A stretch of DNA of 64,000 nucleotides from NCBI GenBank assembly GCA_029783825.1, contig JAREIK010002450.1, positions 3,341,022-3,405,021 of the forward strand, in the 5' to 3' direction. How positions within the stretch are numbered: the first letter of the stretch is position 1; every line of letters begins with the position of its first letter. The translations under genes and the position numbers were made by a program. This DNA is from Sapria himalayana. Its lineage: Eukaryota; Streptophyta; Magnoliopsida; Malpighiales; Rafflesiaceae. Below are positions 36,001 through 47,880 of the stretch, piece after piece. Under the pieces are notes generated by a model. The model was not told where the DNA came from. It searched no databases and saw only the letters and a list, made by a program, of their open reading frames with translations.

Positions 36001-36400
36001 GAAGGAATGATTAATAAAAATTATTCAACATTACTTCACATGCATCATTGGGATTGATATATTTTATTACAACATTTGAATTAACATTTCTATGTACATA
36101 ATGATTTGTTGTTTATGGTACAACTATTCCTCATATATATATACCAAACATAATAGTCTCTAATAAATCTATTTTTTGCAAAATGATATCATATTATGTC
36201 CACATATTAGAAACTTTGATTCTAACATTTATGGTCATTACATAGGCATCCTATTTTCTTTCTATCAATAAATACAAGGTGCCTTTTATCAAAATCAACA
36301 AACTCAACAATCACCTCTATAGACTCATTAGTCAAAAACCTTTCTTTTAGTCTGACATTCATCCATTAATGATTAGTTAGTATAATATTTTCTATTCATG
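33100..36400 (-). pseudogene. CACTA TNPD-like transposase relic
   Basis: Read on the minus strand. It begins with VRLKERFLTNESIEVIVEFV and RHLVFIDRKKIGCLC (about 36360-36240). A degraded NxFDGxDN block follows, then LKASEEK and a HSKLFIVARVLNLKANHH-like block (about 35900-35840). The best piece is the open stretch 35130-34840: YFEKNFVDNICNTIMNVEGK, RDDLKEF, TNKFPKAYRLDKDTKEDLFK and NGYSSNMSRCVDIKKHTI. These match the conserved YFEKN / NGYSSNISRCVD region of plant En/Spm transposases. The acidic 81-codon piece 33365-33120 is the C-terminal tail. Multiple stops and frameshifts separate the pieces. Confidence 0.85.
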
Positions 36401-38261
36401 TAACACATAATACCAACATATTTTGAATAATAACAATGTATATAATGACTTATTTTTAATATAGTTAAAGTAGCATATTTATGGCATTACATTAATGTCA
36501 TTAAAATTTTGTAGTCACATCATTCATAGTTAAGTTTACATTAAAATAAACAATGAAGGTTTTTTTAATTTTTTTTCACCATCCCCCCAATCCCCCCTTA
36601 CCAACCCCAAGATAGATGCATATGAAAAACTTTCACACGGACCAATCATCTCAGTAGTGATCCGAACCAACCACATGTAACTTTAAAGTTTTTATAAAAT
36701 CTAGTGCATTATATGGTTTAAACGCATCTTATAAGATAATGGGGGTTGCATTAATTTCTTCTATATTTACTAAAAGCCTTTAATTGTAGTTTACTCATAC
36801 ACAAATAACTAAATATTACATATTTATCTATGAATGATGAAATCACAAAAATTAATCAAATATCACATATAAGCAAAACATAATAATAAATTTAGAAGGA
36901 ATAAAACATAATTTTTTTGCAAAAAACTATAAAGTAATTAGGAGATTTCTTTAGCCCTAGACATACATATGCATTTGTATTTACTGGAGACATATTTTCT
37001 CAAACTAAAGTCAATAGACATACATATTAATATGTAATTAAATGAATTTATTTTAAAATTCTTGACAAATTTCAAAGTATGTTTGGATTATGATAAAAAA
37101 AATATCATTCTTTGAGTTATATAGTAATGTAAAATGAAGATAATAGGATAATGTACCTTGTACACTCCATTCATATAAATTTCTCTTTTATTTTTTAAGA
37201 AAATCGAATGCAACTTAATTAGATGCAGATATCATTAATGTAAACTAAAGATTGTATACCAATCTTAGAGAATTAATTCAAATAGATTAGTGGATGTGCA
37301 ATGAACTTCAATTACATTAATTCAAATGAATTATTTATAATTGAAACTTAAGTAATTAATGTATCTTGTAATTCAATGCAAAATTTTGAGTTACATTAAT
37401 GTCATTATTGTAATCATGATAAAATCCAATCGACTAAAATGATTTGTATTTACTATGAAAAGATTATGTTCATAATCTTTTCATAGAAATAAAAAACCAA
37501 TCAACTAAAACAACAACTATATCTTTCTTGAATACCATAGCACTTAATAATTTAACAATATAATGCAAAACTAAAACTTGAAATCTACAAAAAATGAAAT
37601 TGTATATCTTAGTGATAGATGATTAGGGTGAAAAACACAAAAATGGATGAATTGATACTTAAAATTGTGGATAGATGATGATAGATTAGAGGAAATCCAG
37701 ACTAAACCCTAACAAATTTTTGTACAGATGAAGTATTCCTCAAAAACATAATTAACATAAAATAGCGATGGAATTAGTTTCAATTTCTAAATTAGCGATG
37801 GAATTAAATTCATTCATAGAAAATTTCAAACTATAACATCGACGGATTCTCATATTGTTTCAAAATTAGCGACAAAAATAAATTCATCTCGAATTTATAA
37901 TTGGATCTGTAATTTTTTTCTAAATTAATTGAAATAGAATTCATTTCAACATAATTATTAGAGAACTTATCATTTTGAATAACAAATAGATGTAAAGATG
38001 GATTTTTCTATCACTAAATATCATGCCAAGTAATCCACCCAAGACCCCGCATCATATTAGCGACGTAAGGTATTATTGTTTTAATTTTCATCTCCACTTC
38101 AATTTCTAATTTCATTTCCATAAAATGTAAAATAATTCCTTTGTTTAATAGTGTCAAACTATTTTTTTGTTTCTAATTTTTGTGAAAATATTTTATTTTT
38201 ATTTCGAATCTATTTCAATTTTATTCCTAATTTTAAAAATAGAATTAAGTGTCTCTATTTT

Positions 38262-38292
38262 TCCATTTCTAATTAGCTTCTTTCTTATAGTG
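38262..38292 (-). repeat. CACTA terminal inverted repeat, right end
   Basis: The complement reads CACTATAAGAAAGAAGCTAA, then TTAGAAATGG. It matches the terminus at 38530 of the next element. Confidence 0.82.
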
Positions 38293-38317
38293 ATATATAA
38301 ACTTATGTAGCATTTAT

Positions 38318-38501
38318 TTAAACACAGACACACACACACACACACATATATATATAGGTGTAAATATAGGTGTTTGTGTGTGTGTGTGTGTATCTATATC
38401 TATGTAAATATATATGTATATATATAATATACAAACATATATAGGTGTTTGTGTGTGTGTGTGTATGCATGTTTATAAATAAACATGTATCTATATCTAC
38501 C

Positions 38502-38529
<28 letters not shown>
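38318..38529. repeat. Microsatellites between two CACTA ends
   Basis: (CA)n at 38326-38345, two TAGGTGTTTGTGTGTG-type blocks (38369-38390 and 38440-38465) and (TA)n near 38505-38528. Only about 237 bp separate the right end of one CACTA element from the left end of the next. Confidence 0.9.
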
Positions 38530-38532
<3 letters not shown>

Positions 38533-40620
38533 TAAAAGAAATAAAGGCAATTAGAAATGGAAATTAAAAATGCTCAATTCAATTTCTAAAAGTTGGAACA
38601 AAATTAAAATGAATTAGAAAAAGAAATAAATATTTTTTGAAACAATTAGAAATGAAAAATAAATCCAACACTATTAAAAGGCACAGATTAATTGAAAATA
38701 TATAAAAACAGAATTCGAAATGAAAAGAGAGATGAAAATTGAAGTAGTTTATCCTTCTATCGTTAATTGTGTAGCACGGTCATGGGTAAATAATCTTGTG
38801 TGGCAGTTAATGATGAAAATGTCAATATTTGGATTTATTTAGAAATGAAATCCTTATACATTTCTATATTTAGTGATTGAAATGAATATTTTCACTAAAT
38901 GTGAAATGTTTTCATATTACGTCGCTATTGGACTTTAGAAAGTTAGCAATGAAATAATATTCTGCCACTAATTAACAAATGGAAACAAACTATATAACTA
39001 AATAATATTCTACCACTAATTATCAGATAACACTTCAATACTTCTAAAAAAATTTAGGGTTTGAGTATTTTTAATTTTGATTCTAAGTTTATCTGATTTG
39101 TTTTCTAGGTTGTTCTCCTTTTAGTATTCATCACGCTACTCATTTATAATTGAGGTATCCAAGTTAGCATTTTCATTTTTCTCATATATACTATATTTGA
39201 GAATAATAATTTTTGTACATTTTGTTGTTAGTTGTTACCTATAGTTTTTTTTCATGTTTAACATTCTCAAGGATTCTCTCTTCTTATTTTCTTGAATTTT
39301 TATCATGATAATTAATAAATGTTACATTTTACATTTTTTGCACTTACTAGGATTTGTTCAATTTTTATGTTACCTCATTGTGGTATGAAATTTTTGTACA
39401 TTTTCTTATTTACCTATAGTTTTTATCATGCTAATTAATGTGGACTTAGTTTAGTTACTATGATTTGTTCACTTTTTAAGTTACCTAATGAGCTATTTAA
39501 TTGAATTTAAAAATATTAAAATTTAGAAGGTTGAAACGCAATCACAATGAATAACATTTAAATTTGATTTAGTTGGTTTAAATAGTTTAAAGGCATGCAA
39601 TTTGTATGTTAAAATTAAAGGTATGCAACTTAAATAACAAACAAATTATAAATATTTAAATAAATACTAAAAGTTGAAAGCTAATAACAATGAATAACTT
39701 AAATTTTGAAGTTATGTAATTTGAAGGTTGAACATAACAACAAATGAACAACTTAAAAAAAACAAGAACCTCAATTCAAAATTTATATAGTTGCTTGATC
39801 TATACTTCACTTAAGATGCAATCCAAGAAATAATATCTCCCATTATTTTAAATTTTTTAAAAATTGCTTATTTCATCTCATAGTTGGTAGATGACTATTT
39901 ATACTACAAACTTCATATAGATCATTTAATATTCTTATTAATTTATTAGTTTTCTCCATCACTAGTTTTTTTTGTCAATTTTTAATTTACATATTGATAT
40001 GTATTGGCATTGTGAATTTTTTTAGGATTTATATTACATAAAATACTTTTACAAATTTGTTAGTATATAATATTAATTTTGAAATCATGAATTATTACAT
40101 TGCAAATTTTTCTTTTTTGCTTAATTAATACAATTTCATCCTATATAGATAAATATCAAATATATAGTTTAATGTATATGAGAAAAATACAACTGAAGGA
40201 TTTTGATAAATATCTAAGATATTGAAACAATCCTCCTTATCTTATTTTAATGCAAACTTACCTAATAATGATGTGACAAGACTTTTTTTATTAGATTTAT
40301 GTAATTTCCTAAATATGTTACTAAAACTTTATTACAAATACGATGTATATATTATTTCTCATTGACTCAATATTTGCAAAAAATATTTATATCTGAAATC
40401 ACTACTAATGACATGAGTTCGCATAAAGAGCATATTATTAATGATGGCATGATGCAACATTGTTCAAATTATTTTTTTTGGAAATATTTTGATGATTGTC
40501 TTCCATATTTTGTAGATGAAAGTCAAAATATTAAATTAGGGTTGTGCACGTATGAATTTTAGCTATTTGGACAAATATGGCAATAATACTCTATCTTAGG
40601 AGGCCCATGAATTGGTACTA
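38530..40620 (+). mobile_element. Second CACTA element, 5' part only
   Basis: It starts CACTAAAAGAAATAAAGGCA then ATTAGAAATGG, the same terminal sequence as the neighbour's right end. A subterminal region follows, and plus-strand TNPD-like coding sequence lies at about 40360-40620. I see no right terminus. Coding similarity fades after about 40620, so the element appears truncated or broken by later insertions. Confidence 0.68.
40362..40620 (+). pseudogene. CACTA TNPD-like transposase fragment
   Basis: The segment 40446-40560 reads DGMMQHCSNYFFWKYFD, then CLPYFVDESQNIKLGLCTYE. It matches the conserved plant En/Spm block with the form DGMxRHPADSxAWKxFD ... FAxDPRNVRLGLxxDGF. A stop follows at 40561. 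The rest is too mutated to read. Confidence 0.75.
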
Positions 40621-40974
40621 TAGCATTGATAATGACTAGATATTTATAATTCATAGTTTATATGCCATGTTATGAGAAAATTTTCATTCGACCCACAATT
40701 GACAATAAATAATATATAGCTTTCTAGAGTTTACTACTTGTATGCATTATCATTTTTCATTATTTTCGTTGGTAAAAAATTTAATTAACAGCTATGAATG
40801 AAAAGTTAAGTAAATAATTAAGGTTATAATATGATAATTTTAATTAATAAAAAACTATGATTTTGCTATTATCGAACATTATTATTTAGAATTAAAATAA
40901 TATTTGCATTATGAAGTTTTGGATAATAAATAAAAATGAATTTAATATTAACTTAGTACCATAAAAATGAGTGT

Positions 40975-40977
<3 letters not shown>

Positions 40978-41015
<38 letters not shown>
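40978..41015. repeat. (GT)n microsatellite
   Basis: About 17 TG repeats ending in TATG tetramers. Confidence 0.95.
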
Positions 41016-41021
<6 letters not shown>

Positions 41022-41289
41022 GCTGATGTTAAATTACTTACAAGTTTATTCCTTCTTCTACTTGTATAAATTAGAAAGTACTCTCAAATATGAAATATTT
41101 TTATTAAGAAGCATTTGTGGTATAATTTAATATATTTATTTATTTTTCAATTTGATTTAATATGAAATACTATTAAAATATATGCATTACAGTGTATTCT
41201 TGTATTATTTAGTCTTTGCAAAAAAATATAAATGGAATAATGATTTGGGTGGTATCGGTGAAGGGTACATGGAAGCACGTGGTTAGATA

Positions 41290-41476
41290 TGTTAAATGGG
41301 TCATGCCATGCTAGCACGACTTGATTATGGCTATTACTAGAATATGGGTGGTATTGGTGGTATTTGTATAATGCTGAGCATGGCTCAGCCTAGCATGTCC
41401 CAGCTGGGAAAAAGTCGGCCAGCTTAGCATGTGGTTAGAGATGCACCTCATCATATAATATGGCTATTACTAGAAT
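41290..41476. repeat. hAT-end-like fragment with an 18-bp direct repeat
   Basis: TTAAATGGGTCATGCCATGCTAGCACGAC resembles decayed hAT subterminal sequence. TATGGCTATTACTAGAAT occurs at 41326-41343 and again, identical, at 41459-41476, enclosing 115 bp. Confidence 0.6.
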
Positions 41477-42656
41477 GCTTAAACTTAGAACCACAACTTA
41501 AATTTATGTTGATGACATCTTCTTAACAACTATTTAAAATGCTCCCAAGCATTATACAAAATTGCCTCCTTATGTAATTGCCTTATCTCACTTTTAAATA
41601 GAGAGGTTATCCCAGGTGGAAATAACTTTATGAGAAAAGCTTGTATAAGTTTATTCTAACTTTTAACTATGTCATAAGATAAATACTAAAACCAACTTCA
41701 TACCTTTTGGCTCTCAAACAAAAAGAAAATATATGTAACTTGAAGGCATCTAGACTAACTTCACATAATTCTAGAAACATTGAGACATGCCCATTTGGAT
41801 CATCTAATATTTTTAACAATGCTCATGTTGCTAAACCAATTCTATATGACTCAACTTTAACTAAAAATAATTAGCTTCAATAAGTTGCATCCAATTCCTA
41901 ATTTATTTATCCATCATAGTAGGTCATCAATAATCTCCCAAGGTGTGATAACAGCTGGGTTATTGGATAGCTTTCACATTGCCCTCTATTACTGTTAGTT
42001 CCCCTAATCTTCTCTTTCTCAACTCTATATCTCAAAATTATTCTATTGGTTTTCTTAATCTATAGGTCCTTAAGTGTTAGTATAGTCCTATATTTTCTAT
42101 TCATAAATGTGTTTGGCTAAAAAAACAAAAAAAAACACTAAATCAAAAGGCACAAACAAGTAACATAAGAAAATCAATACAAATCAAAGAGAAAAGAAAA
42201 CATATTATTATCCAAACTATTAAAAGCAAGATAATATTTTTTTCAAGTATAGTTATATCAACTAAAGTTGACTAATCAAAATAAATAATTCTTAGTAGTA
42301 CTGGTGAAAACATGTTGCTACTTTGTTATGATGCCTAGTTGTTTAGGATTAGATAATATCTTAAAATCTCATTGGGTGAGGGACTCTCATACAATAAGTC
42401 CTACAAGCTATATAATGTCTTTAAAACTCAATTTTATTCAAAAAGATAAAATTGACTTTTTAGTAAGACTCTTAGGTTCTAGGGTTTGTTTATTTTATTA
42501 TGCATGATGACCTATTTAAAATGTATGGTTATTATTATCTTAGTTATAGAATAAAGATATAATCAATATACAAGATGATTGTCACCTATTAGACTCTCCT
42601 TAATTATTGCCCCTCATATTTATCTCAATGATACTTTACAACAAAAATTACAAATT
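41477..42656. other. Noncoding, unrecognised
   Basis: Moderately AT-rich with no long open frame. I recognise no element and no RNA gene. Confidence 0.5.
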
Positions 42657-42664
42657 ATCCCTAC

Positions 42665-43197
42665 TAGAGATACCAATTAAGCTGGGTAGCTTGACATGGC
42701 ATGAGGTATGACATGGCCTAATTCAAAGTTGTGCCTAGACTAGACTCAAGTTAACCCATGGCATGACTCGAGCCATGTCGGTTAGAGTTCCTAGTATGAG
42801 AGGCATAACATGACATAGTACGATGACCCATGAGAATGGTTTTGACCTTGATGGTTAATTAGGATAGCCTATTATTGATCCATGCAAGCTTGGACTTAAC
42901 TTAGGCTAGCCTAGAATGAACTAGTTTAGCCTAGATTCAACCTAAGCTTTCCTAGAATGAATCAAGATATCCTAGATTGAACTCAAGCTAGCCTAGATGA
43001 CTAAACCTAGGCTAGCCAAAAATAAAGTCAAGCTAACTTAAAATGACTTGAGAAAAAGGCTTGCCGATGGGCCATGCCTAGCTTTCCATTTTTAGAGTTG
43101 TGCCAAATTTTATGTCGTGCTGAGCACGACATGGTGGCTTTAAAGTACCTAAAAAAATGGGTCATGCTAGCACATGATGACTCATTTGATATCTCTA
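42665..43197. mobile_element. hAT MITE, 533 bp
   Basis: The left terminus TAGAGATACCAA (42665-42676) and right terminus TTGATATCTCTA (43186-43197) are inverted repeats matching at 11 of 12. The flanks are ATCCCTAC (42657-42664) and ATCCCAGC (43198-43205), 6 of 8 identical. The interior keeps the family's GTCATGC/GCACGAC motifs near the ends and has a central CTAGCCTAGA/TAAGCTAGCC repeat block (42890-43030). Confidence 0.8.
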
Positions 43198-43329
43198 ATC
43201 CCAGCTTGATGCTCATTCCTAATTCCATAAATTTTAGGCAACTCATCAATTGCTCTTAATGGATATTTCATATATTAAAAAAAAATATATATTTTAATAT
43301 GAACTGATATAGTTTTAAAAATATTTTTA

Positions 43330-43860
43330 CTTTTATCTTCATAAGTACCATACTCACATAATTAATATATATTTTTTTCTAAAATCTCATCGGAGTCATA
43401 TAATAGGAAAAAACTCACAAGACTATCATTACCTTATAAGTTTCTTTCATTCATATATATGTCTTATGACTTACCTATTACCATCTACCATAATAACAAA
43501 TGACTAACATACTAAAGGTTAAATCTTTAGAATAACATTCTATAAAACTCTCATATTAATTGATAGTCAATTTGTCTAATACATGCATATTGGATTGACT
43601 TATAAAAGCATTAATGCTTTTGGCTTTGTAAGCACCATACTCGCATGATTAAAAAACCTAAACGTTAGGATTTGATGTATAGATTTGTCTCGTGCATCAT
43701 GATTGCAAAGGGTTATTACTTCTTTCCATCATTAAGCATGAGTATGCTTCATAGCCCACCTACTACCATCCACCACGATGATACACACAAACTTATCAAT
43801 AGTAAACCCTACTTTCATTTCTAAATAAATATCATATATACCAATAATCAAATAATATTA
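43330..43860. repeat. Diverged tandem duplication, about 288-bp period
   Basis: AAGTACCATACTCACATAAT (about 43344) recurs as AAGCACCATACTCGCATGAT (about 43631). TTACCTATTACCATCTACCA (about 43472) recurs as CCACCTACTACCATCCACCA (about 43758), each followed by AATAGTAAA/TAAAGGTTAAA-like sequence. I do not recognise the unit. Confidence 0.65.
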
Positions 43861-44264
43861 CAATCTAAACATAAAATTTATAAAGTACATATCCATCACA
43901 CCAAATAACATACATCAATCCTATATGTTAATTTATCCTAATATTGGAAATAAATTCATATGAAATAAATAAAATTACATCTCATTGAATATTAGGGCTT
44001 TAATGATAATCCTCAAGAGTGTTTTATAATCAAAACCTACATTCATAATTCTCATTTCTACACCTCTGATTTTTCCCTAGGGAGTCGAGGTTTATCCCCC
44101 TTTAGGATTAATGCATGTACCTATGTGTCACCTCTTTGCTTGTGGATCTATCCTAGGGGTGGGAAAATGTTTGCTCCCAAACCCTATATTTTTGCCTCTC
44201 CCGGCTCTCTTTTTTTTCATTACGCAAAATTCAACTTTTATACTTGAATAATTGGCTATGATTT

Positions 44265-44900
44265 TTAAGTGGAAAGTCATGGTACTAGGGAATAGTCATG
44301 GCTATGTCTTTGCATCTTTATAACACAAAGTTACAATGTTGGGAATGAGCAATGGTTTTGGTCTTTTTTTTATATTAGATTGTTGTGGCACTGGGAAAGT
44401 CATGTCCTATTCATTTCATATCTATAACAAGAAGTCATGACACTATGAATGAGTGTGACTTGTCTCTAACATGAAGTTGAGGCATTATGAATGGCTTAGA
44501 CTCATGTATCTCCTTTTTGTAATATGAAGTCATAGTGTTGGAAATGGCTATGACTTATACATTTTATTTCTATAATCCAAAGTCATGACATTGAGAATGA
44601 CTTTAATTTAAGTCATTATTCAAGAGAAAAAAAAGTCACAACTCTAGAAATGACTTATAAAATAAAATAATTGAGAATGAACTTTAGTAAATTCTCTCTG
44701 GAACTTTTTATGGTCAAAAGTCATAGTGCTAGATGAATGCCTTAATATTTGTCATTTGCTTATGACAATGGAAGGTACAATAGTTTTTAGCACACATGGA
44801 GTACTTAATTACTATAACATAAAATAAAAGTCATAGCCATAAAAAATAGTATGAGCTAGTATAATTGTGACTCTAAAAAAATTTCATTTCCAAAAAGAAT
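44265..44900. repeat. Degenerate array of AAGTCATGAC motifs
   Basis: Roughly 70-80-bp irregular units, each with AAGTCATGACATTG or a variant followed by GGAATGACT and a TATCTCATTTCTATAA-like spacer (44271, 44389, 44434, 44530, 44580 and onward). GTCATGAC is a perfect palindrome. Similar arrays lie at 45630-45830 and 60950-61560 and in the probable LTR at 47520-47800. Confidence 0.6.
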
Positions 44901-45199
44901 GTCTTATATAGTAAAATGTTTGTATCAATGAGGTGATATAGTCATGATATATGAAGATTGCTATGTGTATTTGTGTTAAGTTTTAATCAAGAATATATAT
45001 CAAAACTACCCTATAAGCTCATGAAGGTATAACAAAGTCATAAAATAAGGATTGATATGAATTCATATGACTTTTTACTCTCATCCTATTTAACAAATCT
45101 ATTAAGTATCATATTTCACATAAAACCAAGCAATTTCATTATTAATCATAATCCATTAAAAAATTTATAAAATAATTTTATTTAAATCCCTTTTCTATA

Positions 45200-47154
45200 A
45201 AATATATCATGTAAAAAAATTTTCTGAATAATACTAGTAATTTTACCAAATAGCTAGAATTATTCAATATTTGACATACTAGATATTCTCACCAATTCCA
45301 TGAACTCTATTAATTTCTCCAAAACTTTAGTTTTAATCTAAATGATTGAAACTTCATGTATATCTAGAGAAATCATCAACAAATGATTCATAATATATTG
45401 TTTCCTTAGATGATGACTATGGTATTCTTCCCAATATATCACTATATATCAAATCAAATATTATCATTGACCAAGTGGTTGGTTTGAACTTTGCCCATTT
45501 TTTCTTTTCATACAAAGATTCCTCAAAAAAGTCAAATCCCTCCGAGTAATCTTGTACTCCTTCCACTATTCTTTTCAAGGACATAATCACAAGACTCTTC
45601 TCATTGATATGTCATAACCTATGATGCCACAATATAGCTTTCTATTATGATACTATGTTTCCATGATATGACTCTAGATTTCCATGTCAAGACTCAATCT
45701 GTTGCCACAATGTTTTCTCACATTATGACTCCATACCATATCATGACACCTTGTTCCCATATACTAACTCTAGACCCTATCTTGCCACTTTGTCTCCATG
45801 TTGTGACTCTAATGTTATAGTGGCTTTCTTCTCCATGGATTGTATCTCTTTATGTATTCCTTCTTCTTGGAAAACAAGGATCCACTACCCAAAGACATGA
45901 TGGTGCTTATCAGTAGTTTGTAATTAATTTGTTTCTCACACTTTTAGATATTAGATTTCTACTCAAATCTAGAATATGCATCACCCTCTGAAATAATTTA
46001 ATAGACTCATCATACATCTTCATCTTTATCTTATCATGACAAACTATATATTTAAAATTGATTTGTTTCTCATAATTACATCTCTTCCATCATATAATGC
46101 ATACTTGTTAAACTAATTATGATGATGAGTTATATGATATGATGCACCCATGTCATTGTACTAGGTGCATTCATCGACATGAATGCCATAAGCATGTACA
46201 AAATGTACTTCACCTTAGATAATTGTTTGTCTGAACCAGCTCTCATCTAAGTTGGCTTGTTCCAACAATCACTCCTAAATTGTCCAACTTTATATGCTAT
46301 CAATGTTCTTCCTCTTTTCTTTGAGCTATCACATTATTTGCGTTTCTCTGTAGTCCTCCCCTTCAAAAACAAAATCACTTTCAAGTACTTCCCCATATTC
46401 AGCCTCTTCATATCCTTTGATAGTAGGGCTAAAACCACTACCTCTAGATAATTCTTTTGAACCACAACCAATAACAATAATTAAGTTATCTCATTATTCT
46501 AGTAGTGAATAACAGATCCTAATGGCTTTTTCATCATCATTAATCTTATATCCAATAGTTGATAGTTGGCTAATTAATGTATGAAAATCATGTAAATATG
46601 AAGAAAATAAACCCATTAATCCTTAGAAAAAACTTGTTGACTAAGGACTTTCCCTGATAAAATATCTCAAGTTTCTTCCATAAATCTTTTATCATTCTCC
46701 CATTAAAAATATTTACCAAAACCTCATCTACCAAACATGATCAAATCAAACCTTGCACTCTTTGATCTAACCTATCCTAGTTAATAACCTAGACTAATGT
46801 TGTCATAGCTTCTGATTAGTTACAATTATCTTTTAATTTTCAATGATAGACTAATAATCTTTATCAACCAATAGATTTTCATCTTCATTTTTTAATTAGT
46901 TTAAAACTCTTCCTTGAAAATTTCTCAATATCAACCTTAATATCGCCAAATTCGCCAATTCCAATATTACACTCAAACTAAGCTCGATAACCTTGACCTT
47001 TGATGCCAACTGATAAAACACTGACTCTTGGCTCAAATACTAAATGTTGAAAACACACTTTTCTCTAAAACTAAATTATAGAATACTACAACCATCTTAA
47101 CTGATACTAACTATAAAAAAATAAACTAGATCTCTACCAACCTCTAATACCAAA
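45200..47154 (-). pseudogene. Ty1/copia gag-pol relic
   Basis: Minus strand, in family order. The gag reads FGDIKVDIEKF (about 46960) and LDQRVQGLIxSCLVDEVLVN then KDLWKKLEIFYQGKSLVNKF (about 46770-46620), matching the copia gag (UBN2) region. A degraded zinc knuckle lies near 46280. The protease site reads NDMGASYHITHHH (about 46165-46130), where families have DSGAS, so the active-site serine has become Met. The pre-integrase region follows (about 45640-45480), then the integrase start (YIMNHLLMISLDIH ... VLEKLIEFMELV, about 45400-45290). Coding similarity ends near 45200. Stops throughout. Confidence 0.82.
45630..45840. repeat. Degenerate short repeat: CCATG..GTGACTCTA units
   Basis: Units of about 35-50 bp built of TTTCCATGATATGACTCTAGA / TTCTCACATTATGACTCC / TCTCCATGTTGTGACTCTA. 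They interrupt the pre-integrase region of the copia relic. Confidence 0.6.
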
Positions 47155-47880
47155 TGTTGGTAAGAGAATCCGAACTATGACTTATGATTTGGTAATAACT
47201 CTCATTGGATATAAACCTGCTTGGATAGAAGGTATTATTTCACGCTTGATATTGAGTATATCTCAATATCAAATCTAAGGACTCAAGTATCCAAAAGATA
47301 GTGAATTTAGGATTTCGAGGAGGGAGTAAACTCTCATTAAAGATGTAACATACACATATATAAGAATAATGTAGGGAGAGAAGAAAGAATACACAATTAC
47401 AAAATGAAAACTTTTTCTAACTTTTGAGATTGTTTGACTATATAACTCTCTCTTTTTGTACCACTATTCTCTATTACATATACAAATTATTTAAATAGAA
47501 ATAAAAAGTTTCTTTAAAACTTAATACCAAAGTCATGATATTATATCTCTTGTCATGACTTCATTTATGTTTATGAAATCAAAGAATAGAGTTTTGACTT
47601 GAATTCTTAAGTTAACCTATCACAATAACACAAGATAGGTTACAACTATAATAATAAATTATTACTTCAGTTTGGTCAAGACTTCATAATACAAATTGCA
47701 ACCCAAAAACATATTCTTCTAATTACAACCATTGGTAACAAGCTATGACTCTATTGAGATTGTGAATTCATAATTCAGGTCTCAACTTGAGTCTCAATTG
47801 CAACTTCAAAAGTATGGGCCAATCTTAATAGACTTCTCATATTTATCATTTCATTTATTCAACTAAAAAGTATTGTTTAA
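47155..47880 (-). mobile_element. Probable 5' LTR and primer-binding site of the copia element
   Basis: Upstream of gag on the minus strand. TTTGGTATTAGAGG (complement of 47141-47154) resembles the initiator-Met primer site TGGTATCAGAGC and follows an LTR-type ...CCAACA end at 47155-47160. Within the presumed LTR, CTATTTAAATAATTTG (about 47500-47485) looks like a TATA region. The outer LTR edge is uncertain and may abut the L1 relic near 47880. A second PBS-like site (TTGGCATCAAAGG, about 47010-46996) lies nearer gag. Confidence 0.55.

Larger units (their letters stand above)
26523..38292 (-). mobile_element. CACTA (En/Spm-like) transposon, 11.8 kb, interrupted by a hAT
   Basis: The right end, ...TTCTTATAGTG (38282-38292), is the complement of CACTATAAGAAAGAAG. 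The left end TACTCAAGAAATAAG (26523-26537) is a decayed version, and both continue with TTAGAAAT followed by TGCC/GG. The flanking trinucleotide is ATA at 26520-26522 and 38293-38295, the expected 3-bp duplication, although the region is AT-rich. Subterminal regions on both sides carry repeated GCGAT/GCGAC motifs (26570-26780 and 37763-37875). The minus-strand TNPD-like transposase lies at 36400-33100. A hAT element (27110-30629) is nested near the left end. Confidence 0.8.
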
